Below, one piece after another: positions 24,781-33,510 of a stretch of DNA of 64,000 nucleotides. Source of the DNA: Roseibium marinum. Its GTDB lineage: Bacteria; Pseudomonadota; Alphaproteobacteria; Rhizobiales; Stappiaceae. The stretch's first letter is position 1, and each line of letters begins with the position of its first letter. The stretch lies in contig NZ_PPCN01000021.1 in assembly GCF_002906165.1 (NCBI RefSeq), positions 1-64,000 on the forward strand, read 5' to 3'. The position numbers and the translations under genes are program-made. The notes under the pieces were generated by a model. The model ran no database searches. It had not been told where the DNA came from and saw nothing but the letters and a program-made list of their open reading frames with translations.

Positions 24781-25844
24781 ATGACCGAGGAATCCCCAAT
24801 TGGTTGACGCAGATAGCGGCAGCTGCGACACAAGGCATTCTCGACGCGATCGGAAATAAATTCCGTTCGCAGTGCCTGTATGGCCTCGTTATTCCAGATA
24901 TCTTCCAGACTGCTTTCCCTTACGTTGCCCAGCACGATCTCCTTGTCATAATCAAAACAGCAAACGAGCACGTCACCGTCCCATGTCACATTCAGACTTT
25001 CAAAGGGTTCGGTGCAGGAAATGGGCAAAGGTGTCAGAGCCTGGTCGGCCCTGTCGACAATATGTGACCAAGCATTCACGGCTTTGGAACTACCGTTCCA
25101 TGTCACGAAAGGTTTTCGGTAAACCGCGTCAACACCTGAAACTTGAAGCCAGTAGTTCTCTCGCTCCGCGAGCTTGTCCGCATCAAAGCCGGGAATGTCG
25201 ATGATGTTAATCACAATTCGGGAAGTGCCGCGCGATGTACGGTGCCTGTGGAGGAACCGATGCATCCATTCAACTGACTGTTCATAAGCCCCATGAACTC
25301 CACGGGCGCGTGCAAAGGTGTCGTCGTCATACCCATCGATCGCAAACTGAAGTAATCCGATTTCCGCTGCAAGTAGGCGGCTGACAATTCGTTCGCGCAA
25401 GACGGAAGGGTTGAGCGAAAGCGAGGTGAACAGGCCGAGTTCATTGGCCCTGGCGCCGAACTTGTCTAGGCTTCGATGAAGCAGACTTTCGCCGAAATGG
25501 TGAAGATACAGGATTCCTCCCGGAGCGTTGTCTTTGTTTAGGCGTGCTAGTTCCTCGATCACGCTAAAAAATACGTCATCTTCCATGAAACCTAGGGAGC
25601 GCGTCATATCATGCGTTCGCGGACAGATCTCACATCGCATCGGGCAGTGATTGGTCAACTCGAGATTAGTGATTGAAAACGGTGAGGTTATCTGAGGGCG
25701 TAACTGGACCGGGCGGCGTCGTTTCGCCCTGATGGCGTTCGCCAGAGCGAACTTGATGGCATTGTCACGCGGGTTCAGATCACGCGCCTCACGCAAAACT
25801 TGAGTATTATCTCTAGCTTTTTCCGTATAGTTCTGATTGCTCAT
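24771..25844 (-). CDS. Radical SAM/SPASM enzyme 3
   Basis: A 357-residue radical SAM protein from ATG 25844. Cluster motif CPMRCEIC (Cys67, 71, 74), preceded by FSITNLELTNH. The C-terminal SPASM region shows ISCTEPFESLNVTWDGDVLVCCFDYD and LCRSCRYLRQP. It is transcribed divergently from the 236-aa/74-aa genes across a 154-bp control region, so enzyme and putative precursor are probably regulated together. Followed by the M3 peptidase. Its first 24 codons recur in repeat copy 1. Confidence 0.9.
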   Translation of the reverse strand: MSNQNYTEKARDNTQVLREARDLNPRDNAIKFALANAIRAKRRRPVQLRPQITSPFSITNLELTNHCPMRCEICPRTHDMTRSLGFMEDDVFFSVIEELARLNKDNAPGGILYLHHFGESLLHRSLDKFGARANELGLFTSLSLNPSVLRERIVSRLLAAEIGLLQFAIDGYDDDTFARARGVHGAYEQSVEWMHRFLHRHRTSRGTSRIVINIIDIPGFDADKLAERENYWLQVSGVDAVYRKPFVTWNGSSKAVNAWSHIVDRADQALTPLPISCTEPFESLNVTWDGDVLVCCFDYDKEIVLGNVRESSLEDIWNNEAIQALRTEFISDRVENALCRSCRYLRQPIGDSSVICP

Positions 25845-25917
25845 GATAATTTGAATTTTTCCAAGAATTAACAATACGCATTGTTTGCGAAGATGCGATG
25901 CGATCACGATATTCATG

Positions 25918-25935
25918 TTGACACCTGCGGCAGGT
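25918..25935 (+). promoter_or_regulatory. Divergent control region with palindrome (copy 2)
   Basis: TTGACA at 25918-25923 abuts ACCTGCGGCAGGT (25923-25935), a perfect 13-bp palindrome, between the radical SAM 3 and 236-aa genes. It could be an operator for both directions. Not proven. Confidence 0.35.
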
Positions 25936-25997
25936 TGCCACAAGCTATTCGAGCATGCAATGGCATCATACAACCGTAGCAGAGGGCGGCTTACAAA

Positions 25998-26708
25998 ATG
26001 GCTATTTCCAAAATCGCATTTTTTCTTCACGGCACCGTCAATGGCGAAAGTTTTGACATGAACGGCAAGGGGGTAGGGGATCGCTCGCGCGGCACCTGCG
26101 AGCTTCACCTTGAGGCGTCGCCCTCGTTCCCTGTTGGATTTGATCCAGTTTCTTGTCCTTTGATCTGCTCGCATCCCACGAGTACGTTCTTCGCCAAATC
26201 GGATGCGACTTGCGTTGACCTCGCCCATATTGCCGCTGGTGCCTTCGACATTTCGCCGGCGCGCGAAGGCGTGTTGCGCGACAGCAGCGGCGAAGAACTG
26301 CTTCGCCTGTCAGTAACAAGCACGACGCGTCTGGAAGACGATTGCCTCGTCATTCACAACGAGATGACCGGGGTCTCCCGGTTGCCCCGCTTGAAGCGCA
26401 ATGTGACCCCGTTGCGCGACTACATCATGCCCGCCGGTCCCGGACGCGCCACCGCGCTCATCCGCTATCAGCTGGAAACGGAAGCAGGTGCTCTGCTCGA
26501 CGGCGTGACCACCGTTCCTTATGCCTGGGCTGGCATGAACAACCTGCCGGAGCCGCTGGTGAGAAACGTTCACGACATCACCGTAAACTGGGATGGAAGG
26601 ACAAAGGTCTCCGCGTTCTACAACGTGTCCATCGCCGCCCTAGAGGAGAAATCACTGCCGTTCAGCGACCGGCAGGTTGTCAAGGAAGCAGCAGATGTTG
26701 AAGCCTGA
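25998..26708 (+). CDS. Unknown 236-aa protein paired with the small peptide gene (copy 2)
   Basis: Identical in sequence to the protein at 10684-11394. It is divergent from the radical SAM 3 gene and overlaps the 74-aa gene start by 14 bp. No domain is recognised. In this intact context the order is M3 peptidase and radical SAM 3 leftwards, then 236-aa, 74-aa, terminator, caspase-like protease and glycosyltransferase rightwards, which argues that this is the core of a pathway acting on the 74-aa product. Confidence 0.75.
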   Translation: MAISKIAFFLHGTVNGESFDMNGKGVGDRSRGTCELHLEASPSFPVGFDPVSCPLICSHPTSTFFAKSDATCVDLAHIAAGAFDISPAREGVLRDSSGEELLRLSVTSTTRLEDDCLVIHNEMTGVSRLPRLKRNVTPLRDYIMPAGPGRATALIRYQLETEAGALLDGVTTVPYAWAGMNNLPEPLVRNVHDITVNWDGRTKVSAFYNVSIAALEEKSLPFSDRQVVKEAADVEA

Positions 26709-26919
26709 AAAAATCGCCAATGACGTGGAGGAGTTCGATGCGTTCGGCGTAGCGAGAGTGACCTCCACGGAGTTGCAAAAGATCCGTGATCATCTGACGC
26801 CAGAAATCGCCTACTCGCTCGTCGTGGCATCCCTGAACCGTCAGATCAACCAGCTCGACGCCAAGCAGGGAGAAGCCCCGATCATCGGCGTCAATGTCGA
26901 ATTACCAATGGGTTGGTAA
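26695..26919 (+). CDS. Candidate RiPP precursor peptide, 74 aa (copy 2)
   Basis: Identical to copy 1 at 11381-11605. ATG 26695 follows AAGGAA. The charged N-terminal two thirds are followed by a short tail ending ELPMGW. Directly downstream are the terminator and the caspase-like protease. If the tail is the core, plausible modified positions are Asn, Val, Glu and the C-terminal Trp; none is proven. Keeping two perfect copies would raise precursor dosage. Confidence 0.6.
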   Translation: MLKPEKIANDVEEFDAFGVARVTSTELQKIRDHLTPEIAYSLVVASLNRQINQLDAKQGEAPIIGVNVELPMGW

Positions 26920-26936
26920 CCTCTCTCACCTTTTCG

Positions 26937-26964
26937 CTGGGCGGTGATCAACATCACCGCCCAG
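26937..26964 (+). terminator. Intrinsic terminator after the small gene (copy 2)
   Basis: Same perfect 11-bp stem and U-rich tail as at 11623-11650. It separates the small gene from the caspase-like gene, whose real start (27013) lies beyond it; a GTG at 26944 lies inside the hairpin and is rejected as a start. Confidence 0.85.
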
Positions 26965-27012
26965 TCGTTCTTTTATTTATTCGACCAGTCTTATTTGCAT
27001 CCCGGAGCGAGC

Positions 27013-28719
27013 ATGATGTTGTCGAACCCAGCCTCCAAGAGCGTCGTGCTGGCATTTAGACAGATTCCACAAACAATCGGAGCAGCGAACTTATTGGCCG
27101 AGCAATGCGACCGGCAACTTCTTGTCGCTGACTTCGACGAAACTTCCCTGGAGGCTGCATTTCGGAAAGCTCCAACCGATGGCTCAGTGTGCATCGTCGC
27201 AGGTCCAGTATCGGCTACAAAGTCATGGGAGGGGTCAAATGACGGTATTTCGCTACAACAAATGGGAATGCTCCTGCGCTCATGCCGATGCGCGTCGGAA
27301 AATCGGCCAGGTACCGCATTCGGTATTGTCACAGCACCGGACTCTGACCGTTTTCACTCGCACGTGCACAAGGGAAAGTCCGTGCTTGAAGCTTTGCGCA
27401 CCGAGGCGGTTCTTGCCATTCCAAGAACAGGGCCGACATGGTCGGCAGACGATCGGCCGCAAATTCCAGTCGAACTGGGTGGCCCTGTTTCGACCCTGCC
27501 AACAAGTGCACTGTTGTGCTATCTCGACGACGTTAAGAGCCGGCGGTTCTCCACCATTATTGTTGAAGGCCACGGTCGCAGTTATTGTGTAAACGAAGGC
27601 CAGTTTTGCGGGGGTGGAGAAGGAGGCGTCGCTGATGGCGAATCCAAGTTCACTTGTCTTGACCGGCTCGACTGTGCAAGCTCACGGCATCTCCGGCTTC
27701 CCGTCGATACGTTTTCTGCGGGTCTAATGATCCTAGATGCCTGCGAGGCTGGAAGCTTTGTCAGCCCCGCGGTGCGGATGGGATTTCCGCCAATCAGTGT
27801 CGGTGCCCTTCGGCAAATCGAAGCGGTCATCGCCACCGATGTTGCAGTCGTGCGTCGCAACGATGATGTGAAACGCATTGTCGAATGTGCCAGGCGATGT
27901 CGAACATTGGGTGACCTAGTCGTTGCAATCAATCGACTGCGCACGCGCGGAAACCCGCGCATGCCATATCATCTTCTGGGTGATCCGGAGTGGCCGTGTC
28001 CAGCCTACCTCTCCAATACGTATGCCTCGGTGCAGACAGAGGTAGATCAACGGGAGATGTCGCTGAGCCTATCTGCGCCGCTGAAAGAAGCGCTTAACGC
28101 CATCCATCAACAAGCGCTTGCCGGTGGTTCAGTCTCTCAGCTGTTGAATTGTATGTCTAGAGCCCTTGCGGACGTTATCACTCGCGCGGAAACGGTAGCT
28201 TGGCCGCATGGACTTTGGTCCGTCGCCTCAGTCGCGACAGACGTAGTCCGCACGCCTTGTCCAAGTTGCGGCATCCCTGAACAGTTTGTGCGGTCCTACA
28301 AGAGCTTCGATGGCAATCGCGTGTTTGTTGACTGCGGCCACTGCAGGCTACTGTTTGATTATCCGGCTAAATCTACCACCACCTTGTCCATTTCAAGTGC
28401 TTGCTCCAATACTTTCCCCGTCGGCGAGAGTGCAGAATTCGTTGTGACGATTTGTGCTGGCTCCGAAGGATGCGTCGGAGTTGTCGCGATCAGCAGCGGT
28501 GCGGAAACTGGTGGGCCGAGCATACATCCAAAGATCCATGAGGTGGCACTGGGGCTCGGTCAGAGTAAATCCCTGTCGATCACGTGTATACTGGACGATC
28601 CTCACCAAACCGCACAGATATACTATCTGAAAGTCATGGCCATTTTGAATGGACAAATTCACCTAACTGGCGCGCCAGTAGTCGTCAGTCACGGATCCCA
28701 GCAGAGGAGTGAGGCGTGA
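27013..28719 (+). CDS. Caspase-like (CHAT/C25-type) cysteine protease with zinc ribbon
   Basis: A 568-residue protein from ATG 27013 (GGAG upstream). The caspase-fold dyad is clear: IIVEGHGRS with His187 and MILDACEAGS with Cys244, then the fold-ending HLLGDPEWP near residue 322, as in CHAT and gingipain-like proteases. Two pairs of Cys form a zinc ribbon (CPSCG... and DCGHC, about residues 412-440). A C-terminal ~110-residue beta-rich domain follows. No signal peptide is seen, so it acts in the cytoplasm. CHAT proteases usually cut a specific partner. Position right after the 74-aa gene suggests leader cleavage; a regulatory or defence role is the alternative. Its stop overlaps the glycosyltransferase GTG. 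Confidence 0.8.
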   Translation: MMLSNPASKSVVLAFRQIPQTIGAANLLAEQCDRQLLVADFDETSLEAAFRKAPTDGSVCIVAGPVSATKSWEGSNDGISLQQMGMLLRSCRCASENRPGTAFGIVTAPDSDRFHSHVHKGKSVLEALRTEAVLAIPRTGPTWSADDRPQIPVELGGPVSTLPTSALLCYLDDVKSRRFSTIIVEGHGRSYCVNEGQFCGGGEGGVADGESKFTCLDRLDCASSRHLRLPVDTFSAGLMILDACEAGSFVSPAVRMGFPPISVGALRQIEAVIATDVAVVRRNDDVKRIVECARRCRTLGDLVVAINRLRTRGNPRMPYHLLGDPEWPCPAYLSNTYASVQTEVDQREMSLSLSAPLKEALNAIHQQALAGGSVSQLLNCMSRALADVITRAETVAWPHGLWSVASVATDVVRTPCPSCGIPEQFVRSYKSFDGNRVFVDCGHCRLLFDYPAKSTTTLSISSACSNTFPVGESAEFVVTICAGSEGCVGVVAISSGAETGGPSIHPKIHEVALGLGQSKSLSITCILDDPHQTAQIYYLKVMAILNGQIHLTGAPVVVSHGSQQRSEA

Positions 28720-29843
28720 CTGGTAGGCCTCCTGTCGACCGCTGGCACTATTTTGGAATGTTGCGTTCGGCGGCCTCCTGGTCTCACGTCGCCCGCGAGA
28801 TCATCAAGGCTCTTGATCGAGTCGGTTGTACGGTTTCAGTAACAGAGATGGTTACGGACCGTTACGATGGCGGTTTTGAGCTGACCGGATTGCCCGCAAG
28901 CACGAAAGAAGCGGCTAGTCCCGCGATCGGACTAAGTTTTGAAGATCCGCGACTACTGCGAAACATTCGTCACCGACCGATGGTCTCTATGATCGTCACT
29001 GAGGCTAACTACATTCCTGAACCTTGGGTAGAGCCACTGCAGCGGATCGAAAAGGTCGTCGTGCCGTCTCGCTTCGTATGGACGGCCTGTCGGCGTGCCG
29101 GCATTGCCGGAGAAAAATTGTCAATCGTTCCGCATGGCTTCGACCCTGCTGTTTTCAGACCAAGGAACTTCCACTACAAATCTGGACCAGTCCGGGCCCT
29201 TTATATTGGTTCGACCGCATATCGAAAGGGGTTGGACATCCTGCTCAACGCCGTGGAACGCTTGGGAGATTTGAAAGACAGGCTGACTTTGACGCTGAAA
29301 TTGACGGACTATCCGGACGTAGCAACACGTTCCTACGTCAACAACACTTGGCGAATTCAGGTGGCCCGCTTAGCCGAATGCGGCTTTTCGATCGACGTCA
29401 TCGAGGATTGGTTGTCGCCGAAGGAGTTGAACAGGATAATGGCTGGCTCCGATATATTGTGTCAGCCTCACCGCGGGGAAGGCTTTTGCCTCCCGTTGCT
29501 TGAGGCGGCAGCAACAGGGATGGCCATTCTCACAACAGACTGGGGTGGTGCATTGGACTACTTGAATGCGCACAGCGCCGTTTTGATACCAGCAACTGAG
29601 GAATACTCGGCGCGCCAACAATTGCCCGAACCGGACATGTGGTCGGAGGACGCACGACTGTTTGGTCCCACAGTCGAAAATGTCGCCTTAGCCTTGGCCG
29701 AACTCGTGGAGTCGCAAGATACTCGCAGAAGGCTTGGACGTTCCGCTCAGCAGACCACAAAGCACCTAACCTGGATTAACGCGGCCAAACGGCTGCAGGA
29801 GGTGTCCCTAGATCTTACGAGCGCGCAGGTGTCAGCCGAATGA
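28716..29843 (+). CDS. Family GT4 glycosyltransferase
   Basis: A 375-residue GT-B glycosyltransferase of group 1/GT4. The nucleotide-sugar binding half has RALYIGSTAYRKGLDILLNAV and the GEGFCLPLLEAAATGMAIL stretch with the Ex7E-type pair, then TTDWGGALDY. The N-terminal half contains an acceptor domain beginning WHYFGMLRSAASWSHVAREI. It starts with GTG overlapping the protease stop, so the two are coupled. It could glycosylate the peptide or a precursor sugar; no nucleotide-sugar biosynthesis genes are nearby. Confidence 0.85.
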   Translation: MTGRPPVDRWHYFGMLRSAASWSHVAREIIKALDRVGCTVSVTEMVTDRYDGGFELTGLPASTKEAASPAIGLSFEDPRLLRNIRHRPMVSMIVTEANYIPEPWVEPLQRIEKVVVPSRFVWTACRRAGIAGEKLSIVPHGFDPAVFRPRNFHYKSGPVRALYIGSTAYRKGLDILLNAVERLGDLKDRLTLTLKLTDYPDVATRSYVNNTWRIQVARLAECGFSIDVIEDWLSPKELNRIMAGSDILCQPHRGEGFCLPLLEAAATGMAILTTDWGGALDYLNAHSAVLIPATEEYSARQQLPEPDMWSEDARLFGPTVENVALALAELVESQDTRRRLGRSAQQTTKHLTWINAAKRLQEVSLDLTSAQVSAE

Positions 29844-30024
29844 TCGAGCTAGCGAAACAGCCGATCGGAATTGCATTTCGCCACCTTTTGACGAATGCCC
29901 GAAATGACATACGACAGCAATTCCCGCACCGCTTACCGCCTATTAGGTCGGCGATTTGGGGACCAATCTGACCTCTCCGTTTTAGTCATTGCCCTTCCCC
30001 AGAGCCTTATCCAAGGATGAACCA

Positions 30025-31437
30025 ATGGACGCTGCGACAATTGAGAATCATGATCGAGTCATCTCCCGCAAAGTCTCACTTCCCTGGACGCTGGTGCACA
30101 ATCATCCCGAATGGTTGCCTCATAGCGCTGATGGTCGTTGCCTTGAAACCGAGCTATGTGCCGCAGCGCCTTCGAGAGACATTCAGTTTTGCTTTCGCAC
30201 CTCACGAGATGTAATCGATGTCCGGGGCCGGTTCAGGGATGTGTTAGTCGGCAGAAACCGATATATCATGAAGCAAACCGTGCCATATTTTGCAGAACAA
30301 GAAGTTCATATTGCAACCTATATTCGCTCGCTTCCGGTTTATAGAACGGTGGCGGAGCAAACAGGCGTCACTTTCTGCTCCTACTTCCTGTTGAGCACCT
30401 CGCCTTACCGAAGTTGGGTTGTTTCAGAGGCGCGAGGCGTATCGTTGAGCGATGCCCTTGTTCTCAACTCGGATCCAACGCGCTCTGTCGACGCCGACGA
30501 GACGCTCCGAACATGCCTGCTCGCAAGCAAAAGGTGCGGAGTTTTCCTTGCCGGTCTTTTACCGCGCAATATTCTGCTACTCGACGATAAAACCATCGAA
30601 ATAATCGATTTTGAAGAATGCAGCTTTGTTTCAACTGAGCCAATTTATCTTGATAGACTGAAATATACGAGGATAATCGAACAGTGGAAATCTTGCGGGG
30701 CGAAGGATCCAGAAAGTATTTTCAACGATCACCGTGTTTTCCCTCGAAGCCCCTCCAAAGATATATTATCTTTTGAGGACCTGATTACGTTTCAAACTAT
30801 CGCACATTTTCTAGGGCGACAATACGATGAAGAAGATTTCGACGAAATTGCAACGTATTGGTACCTAATTCAACCAATTTGTCTTGCGCAGAGTACTTAT
30901 TTAGAAGGTCAGGACTATCTACAACCTGGTGAAATTTTACGATTCGTCCGCTCATTATGCGATACTGAAACCTACGTCCTTTTCTGTATGAGCTTCGCCG
31001 CGATTCGCGTTTTTCTTCCAGAGAAAGTATTCTCCGAAATTCTCGAGTTTCAAACACGGATGGTTGCAGTCGTTCTCGAGTATGGTGGGGCGAACTCCGG
31101 TCAAATAAATAAGGTCGAATTAGCTAAGAACAATACGCGGTTACTAGTTTTCTTCAATACTATTCTATTTAGCATTGTTCATGAAAACATGACATTACCT
31201 ATTGATCGGGAAAGATTTCAAGCTGCATTTGACCGGATCCAGTTTTCAGGCATCCCAATGCTGGACGATACGTTTGCGAAAATGCGCACAGCACTGGAGA
31301 AAGAATGCGGGATGATTTTCCGCTCGGACGATATGCGCTTCAATTCAGTTCGAGGCATTCTTGAGAACGTCGGGGCAACGGTTAAATACCCAGATGCAAC
31401 GGCGGTAATAGACCGCCTGTTTCGTTTTAATGAATGA
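30025..31437 (+). CDS. Kinase-fold-like protein of unknown role
   Basis: A 470-residue protein. The first ~210 residues resemble a protein-kinase/APH fold: an ATP-loop region with YIMKQTVPYFAEQEVHIATYI (candidate Lys and Glu) and a degenerate catalytic loop GLLPRNILLLDDKTIEIIDFEE, where the Asn and the DFE metal site are kept but the usual HxD is replaced. It may be a pseudokinase or an unusual phosphotransferase. The C-terminal 260 residues are helical and unrecognised. AAGGA precedes ATG 30025. The gene is AT-richer than the plasmid backbone. Confidence 0.5.
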   Translation: MDAATIENHDRVISRKVSLPWTLVHNHPEWLPHSADGRCLETELCAAAPSRDIQFCFRTSRDVIDVRGRFRDVLVGRNRYIMKQTVPYFAEQEVHIATYIRSLPVYRTVAEQTGVTFCSYFLLSTSPYRSWVVSEARGVSLSDALVLNSDPTRSVDADETLRTCLLASKRCGVFLAGLLPRNILLLDDKTIEIIDFEECSFVSTEPIYLDRLKYTRIIEQWKSCGAKDPESIFNDHRVFPRSPSKDILSFEDLITFQTIAHFLGRQYDEEDFDEIATYWYLIQPICLAQSTYLEGQDYLQPGEILRFVRSLCDTETYVLFCMSFAAIRVFLPEKVFSEILEFQTRMVAVVLEYGGANSGQINKVELAKNNTRLLVFFNTILFSIVHENMTLPIDRERFQAAFDRIQFSGIPMLDDTFAKMRTALEKECGMIFRSDDMRFNSVRGILENVGATVKYPDATAVIDRLFRFNE

Positions 31438-32270
31438 ATTAAGACGTCCAAATGGACTATTCAGCCCATGCCGGCCCGCAATTTCCTTTCAAGCCTCCCA
31501 CGACAACCCCATGGGTCAAAATTCGCATGTGCGGATTAACTCAATTTGCTCTCGACTGTAAAAACACGTGCGGGCATTCTTGTGCGGGTTGTTCATTCCA
31601 TCGATCCTGAAACTGATTGTGTTTGGTCACCAACCAGTCTCAGACCTTCAATGCGAATGAACAACCTTCTTGGAACTCACACCTAGCGCAACAAGGATGA
31701 GGAATGCAGCCTTCGACTGGCACTCTCCACGCGCGCGTTGTAAAGACATGCTGTTGGCGCGCGGCTCACAATATGACCAAAACGCGATTGGTGTCGCCCT
31801 GCACTGCAGTGCCATCGCAGGAAGATGCCCGCAAAGGGTTTGGATAAAAGCATCAGGAGCGCACTTTCCGGTTCCCAATTGAACACCTGTCAATGATACC
31901 TCAAATTTCCCCGCAGAATCGGCAAAGTCTCAGACAGTCGCCAGATGAAGTCGAAGGCAGGCCGATGAGTGGCCGAACGTAACGGAGACGGACTTGGCAC
32001 ATCGTATCAAACTCAACGACCTAATCGAAGCGTCGACGGCGATTCAGGCAAAGCCAATTCGCACCGCCACCCTATCGGTCCGAGATACCGGTAGTTAGCG
32101 ATGTCCAGTTGACACAATCCCCTTATGAGGGTTTAATATACTTGTGCAATTTTAAGGTGTGTCTGTTGAGCCGATCGCAAGTGTTTGATGCTGCTGAGAG
32201 GCACCTCCGTCGCCAGTTTGAAGTAACGTGAAGTGTCACTAATCTGCAAAATGAATCGTTCGAGTTGTTC
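31438..32270. other. Intergenic region with no supported gene
   Basis: About 830 bp upstream of the IS481 element. Open frames on both strands are short, lack start signals and match nothing I recognise. Probably IS-derived or decayed DNA. Confidence 0.45.
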
Positions 32271-33295
32271 TAGGTGTTTGATCCCTGTTTTTGATGGTGC
32301 AGTCTTTTCTCCCCAATGGTAGGATGCACTATGGGACAAGTTTTACACGGCAGCGCCACAACGACAGAGGCGATCCGTCGAGCAATACAAAATAGTCAAG
32401 AGAGCCTGAGGGCGCTTTCAAAGCGATACGGCATCAATCAAAAGACTGTCGCAAAGTGGAAGCGTCGAACTTCCACGGCCGACTTGCGAACCGGACCGAA
32501 AGAGCCTCGTTCGACGGTTCTGTCCGTCGAGGACGAAGCGATCATTGTGGCTTTCCGTCGCCACACGCTCTTGCCACTGGACGATTGCCTTTACGCCCTT
32601 CAGCCGACGCTCCCGCATCTGACCCGTTCTTCACTACATCGCTGCCTGCAACGTCATGGTATCAGCCGCTTGCCCGAAGTCGGAGGCGACAAGCCAGCAA
32701 AGAAAAAGTTCAAGCGCTACCCGATTGGCTATTTCCATATCGACTTCGCCGAAGTCCGCACAGCCGAAGGCAAACTTTACCTTTACGTTGCGATTGACCG
32801 CACGTCCAAATTCGCCTTCGTGCAGGTCGTTCGCAAGACAGGTCGAACATCGGCTTCAGCCTTCCTCGTGGCTCTCATTGAGGCCGTGCCCTACAAGATC
32901 CATACCGTTCTCACAGACAATGGAATCCAGTTTACCTTTCCACCACGTTATGCCGATGGCCCGACAGCACGATACATGACCCACATGTTTGACATGAGAT
33001 GCAGGGAAAACGGCATCGAGCATCGTCTGACGAAGGTGAAACACCCCTGGACAAACGGCCAAGTCGAAAGGATGAACCGGACAATCAAGGAGGCAACGGT
33101 CAAACGCTTCCACTACGATGATCATAGCCAGTTCGAAGCCCATCTTCAGGACTTCATCAACGCCTACAATTTCGGGCGCCGACTGAAAACTCTGCGCGGG
33201 CTAACGCCCTATGAATACATTTGCCAGAGATGGACTTCAGAGTCTGAACGTTTCACACTTAACCCGACCCATCAAATGCCGGGACTAAACACCTA
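32271..33295 (+). mobile_element. IS481-family insertion sequence
   Basis: About 1,025 bp bounded by imperfect 27-bp inverted repeats: 32271-32297 starting TAGGTGTTT and ending TTTGATGG, and 33269-33295 as its reverse complement with about six mismatches. A single transposase gene fills it. I could not identify a target duplication with confidence, so the exact outer ends may shift by a few bases. Confidence 0.75.
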
Positions 33296-33296
33296 A
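32331..33296 (+). CDS. IS481-family transposase
   Basis: A 321-residue DDE transposase. N-terminal helix-turn-helix SLRALSKRYGINQKTVAKWK, then the rve/DDE catalytic core: Asp in GYFHIDFAEV, Asp in VLTDNGIQF and Glu in NGQVERMNRTIKE. The family-typical LRGLTPYEYICQRW lies near the end. The start at 32331 follows TAGGA; 32316 is an alternative. The gene is apparently intact, so the element may be mobile. It separates the kinase-like gene from the nucleotidyltransferase gene. Confidence 0.92.
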   Translation: MGQVLHGSATTTEAIRRAIQNSQESLRALSKRYGINQKTVAKWKRRTSTADLRTGPKEPRSTVLSVEDEAIIVAFRRHTLLPLDDCLYALQPTLPHLTRSSLHRCLQRHGISRLPEVGGDKPAKKKFKRYPIGYFHIDFAEVRTAEGKLYLYVAIDRTSKFAFVQVVRKTGRTSASAFLVALIEAVPYKIHTVLTDNGIQFTFPPRYADGPTARYMTHMFDMRCRENGIEHRLTKVKHPWTNGQVERMNRTIKEATVKRFHYDDHSQFEAHLQDFINAYNFGRRLKTLRGLTPYEYICQRWTSESERFTLNPTHQMPGLNT

Positions 33297-33510
33297 TCCA
33301 GACTGACCGTCGAAGAATTTCTATCGACCTCATCCACGGAGGAGCTTCGAAACCGGGTGTTTTGCCAGCATCGGTTTGACCAGATCGGTCTTTCTGCAGT
33401 CGCAATCAAGACATTTAACACATTTTAGTGAACGTCAAGTCGGAGCTGCCGAACAGAGGTTAACCCACAGGGTCGGTAGAATTAGGACGCCAGCATTCTA
33501 TTTTCCGACG

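Larger units (their letters stand above)
25773..27088. repeat. 1,316-bp direct repeat, copy 2 (parent copy)
   Basis: Same as 10459-11774. Here the repeat boundaries fall inside two intact genes: radical SAM 3 on the left and the caspase-like protease on the right. It is therefore the original context. Confidence 0.95.

Noticed and set aside
26944..27012. GTG start giving a longer caspase-like protein
   Set aside because: It falls inside the terminator hairpin; ATG 27013 has a GGAG site and begins the similarity.
31648..31893. Minus-strand 81-aa frame upstream of IS481
   Set aside because: Looks vaguely transposon-like but no conserved motif could be placed; not supported.
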